From: Anaerolineales bacterium UBA3940 | GTDB taxonomy: Bacteria; Chloroflexota; Anaerolineae; Aggregatilineales; UBA3940 | Direction: 5' to 3' | Assembly: GCA_002385675.1 (NCBI GenBank) | Contig: DGDY01000257.1 | Coordinates: 1-6,650 of the forward strand | DNA: 6,650 nucleotides | Shown: one piece after another, positions 5,329 to 6,650 of the stretch | How the letters are laid out: every line of letters starts with the position of its first letter | How positions within the stretch are numbered: position 1 is the stretch's first letter | Notes under the pieces: generated by a model | Databases searched by the model: none | Seen by the model: the letters and a program-made list of their open reading frames with translations, nothing else | What the model was told of the DNA's origin: nothing | Made by a program: the position numbers and the translations under genes

Positions 5329-6612
5329 CTAGTAATCTGTGCCGCTGCGGCGGCCAATACGCGCGAACCGGCGGGATACCGGCCCGGTCACCATGTCATA
5401 GTTGATCAGCCGCGTGCCCGGCTGCTTCAGCGGACGCCGCCGCGAGATGCTCATCAGCAGCCCGACCGACGTCAGGACCGTCACAAGGCTGGAGCCGCCG
5501 TAGCTGATAAAAGGCAGCGGCACGCCGGTGAAGGGGATCACGGCGGTCATCACGGAGACGTTCAGCAGGGCTTCATAGGCAATCCACGAACCGATGCCCA
5601 CCGCCAGCAGCGAGCCGAAGGTGTCCTGGGCGTTACCGGCGATCTTGAAGGTGCGCCACACAAACAGCACGAACAGCGTGATTACGACGAGGCAGCCGAA
5701 CAGACCCAGTTCTTCCCCGATGATAGCGAAGATACTGTCCGTGTGGGCAGCGGGCAGGAAGCCGAACTTCTGCCGGCTCTGCCCCAGCCCGACGCCGAAC
5801 CAGTTGGGGCTGAACGTGCCGCTCCCCCGGCTGCCGGGCGCGGTGAAGGCGATGATCGCCTGCTGCACGTGCCATGACGCCTGCGTCAGATCCTGCATGG
5901 CCGCGACGTGCTGTATGAGGCGCTGCCGCGCGTAGTCGAACTGCGTGCTGAGTATCCACGCGACGAAGCCCGCGCCTGTCCCTGCCAACAGGATCTGCAC
6001 GATGTTTGCCCCGGCGACGAAGAACATCGTCCAGGCGGTGAGCACGATGATGAACGCCGTGCTGAGGTCTGGCTGCAGCACGATCAGGCCGCCGACAAGC
6101 CCGACCAGAATCGAGAAGGGGATGAGCCCGTAGCCGACCCGTTGAAGCTGCCCCTGCCGCGAGGCTAGCCACGCGGCGAAGTAGATGATCACGGCGAGCT
6201 TGGCCGCCTCGCCGGGCTGGATGGAGCCCTGGAAGAACGAGCGCTCGGCACCGAGCACGCGGTTGTTGTTGATGACCAGCAGGCCGCCCAGCGCGAGGAT
6301 CGTCACCACCATGATGGCAAGCGCTACGCGCCGGTCGCGCAGGATGCGGTAATCGATCCGCCAGGCGACGACGAGCGCGACCAGCCCCACCGCCAGCGAC
6401 CGCACCTGGTTGAGGAAGATGCGCACCGGCGTGCCGTACTCCAGGAAGCTCCAGTCGAAGGTGGTGCTGTAGACCATCAGCAGGCCGATAGCCAGCAGCG
6501 CGGCGACGATCAGGACGAGGTAGACGTCAAAATCGACAAAGGCCGGCGCAGGCGGTGCGACCGGACTGCCGTTTTCCTCGCTGCGTGCGTTTTCAGGTGT
6601 GGTTACGGCCAT
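5329..6612 (-). CDS. ftsW: FtsW, SEDS-family septal peptidoglycan glycosyltransferase
   Basis: A 427-residue polytopic membrane protein of the SEDS family, which polymerises lipid II at the division septum with a class B PBP (FtsI). After a 25-residue polar N-terminus come about ten membrane helices. Family motifs are: IQPGEAAKLAVI (131-142); LQPDLSTAFII (179-189); the large extracytoplasmic loop with FGVGLGQSRQKFGFLP (272-287), HTD (290-292) holding the putative catalytic Asp292, and IIGEELG (297-303); and PFTGVPLPFISYGGSSLV (360-377). Position beside murG, and the lack of a shape-determination neighbour, favour FtsW over RodA. The extracytoplasmic motif reads LPAAHTDS where LPEAHTDF is common. 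The ATG at 6610-6612 has GAGGGAA (complement of 6621-6627) upstream. The gene is complete, but only 19 genomic bases precede it before adapter sequence. Confidence 0.95.
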   Translation of the reverse strand: MAVTTPENARSEENGSPVAPPAPAFVDFDVYLVLIVAALLAIGLLMVYSTTFDWSFLEYGTPVRIFLNQVRSLAVGLVALVVAWRIDYRILRDRRVALAIMVVTILALGGLLVINNNRVLGAERSFFQGSIQPGEAAKLAVIIYFAAWLASRQGQLQRVGYGLIPFSILVGLVGGLIVLQPDLSTAFIIVLTAWTMFFVAGANIVQILLAGTGAGFVAWILSTQFDYARQRLIQHVAAMQDLTQASWHVQQAIIAFTAPGSRGSGTFSPNWFGVGLGQSRQKFGFLPAAHTDSIFAIIGEELGLFGCLVVITLFVLFVWRTFKIAGNAQDTFGSLLAVGIGSWIAYEALLNVSVMTAVIPFTGVPLPFISYGGSSLVTVLTSVGLLMSISRRRPLKQPGTRLINYDMVTGPVSRRFARIGRRSGTDY

Positions 6613-6622
6613 GGTTCAGGTT

Positions 6623-6631
6623 CCCTCACCC
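6623..6631. repeat. Possible edge of another GC-rich repeat copy
   Basis: CCCTCACCC matches the first nine bases of the inverted repeat copy at 2699-2707, and both copies lie just upstream of a minus-strand start codon. It also supplies the ftsW Shine-Dalgarno. Nine bases are too few to be sure, and the sequence is cut off by adapter. Confidence 0.3.
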
Positions 6632-6650
6632 CTGTCTCTTATACACATCT
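6632..6650. other. Tn5/Nextera mosaic-end adapter sequence (artefact)
   Basis: The last 19 bases, CTGTCTCTTATACACATCT, are exactly the reverse complement of the 19-bp Tn5 mosaic end used in transposase-based library preparation. They end flush with the window. No transposon gene or IS50 sequence follows. This is untrimmed adapter joined to genomic DNA, not part of the organism, and should be trimmed. Confidence 0.95.

Noticed and set aside
6632..6650. Real Tn5/IS50 insertion upstream of ftsW
   Set aside because: Only the exact 19-bp mosaic end is present and it stops flush with the window, which fits library adapter rather than a transposon.

Overview
All seven genes that can be supported lie on the minus strand, so the window reads right to left. 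In transcription order they are ftsW (6612-5329), murG (5307-4144), a CvpA-like membrane protein (4142-3576), a small DUF559-type nuclease (3489-3115), a DUF922-type secreted zinc protease lipoprotein (2688-1906), murC (1815-409) and an unrecognised two-helix membrane protein (405-61). This is the middle of a bacterial division and cell wall (dcw) cluster. FtsW polymerises glycan at the septum, MurG makes its lipid II substrate, and MurC adds the first amino acid (L-Ala) to UDP-MurNAc. The usual ftsW-murG-murC run is split here by three extra genes and by GC-rich hairpin repeats.

The organism is a GC-rich bacterium that makes peptidoglycan. A Thr/Pro 'TPTP' linker after the lipobox, the divergent MurG motifs and the DUF559-plus-repeat arrangement fit Chloroflexota (Anaerolineae-like) best. 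That is an impression from memory, not a proven placement.

Layout: positions 1-52 hold two degenerate 22-bp repeat units. The block 61-1815 is murC with a tightly coupled downstream gene, and it has a plausible promoter of its own at 1862-1890. Positions 1906-2688 encode the protease lipoprotein. Positions 2689-3114 form a 426-bp gene-free stretch carrying three copies of a two-hairpin repeat, one inverted relative to the other two. The DUF559 gene follows, with a decayed repeat copy on its other side (3515-3566). Then come cvpA, murG and ftsW, which are tightly packed (1 and 21 nt gaps). The last 19 bases (6632-6650) match the Tn5/Nextera mosaic end exactly and are sequencing adapter, so the right edge is probably a contig end. 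The 9 bases just inside it match the edge of the repeat.

The points most worth a second look are: a MurG lacking both histidines of the acceptor-side active site while keeping the donor-side motifs; a repeat whose second hairpin keeps its pairing while its bases change; the repeats closely bracketing a DUF559 nuclease gene; and a repeat edge that supplies the ribosome-binding site of the protease gene inside a small hairpin.
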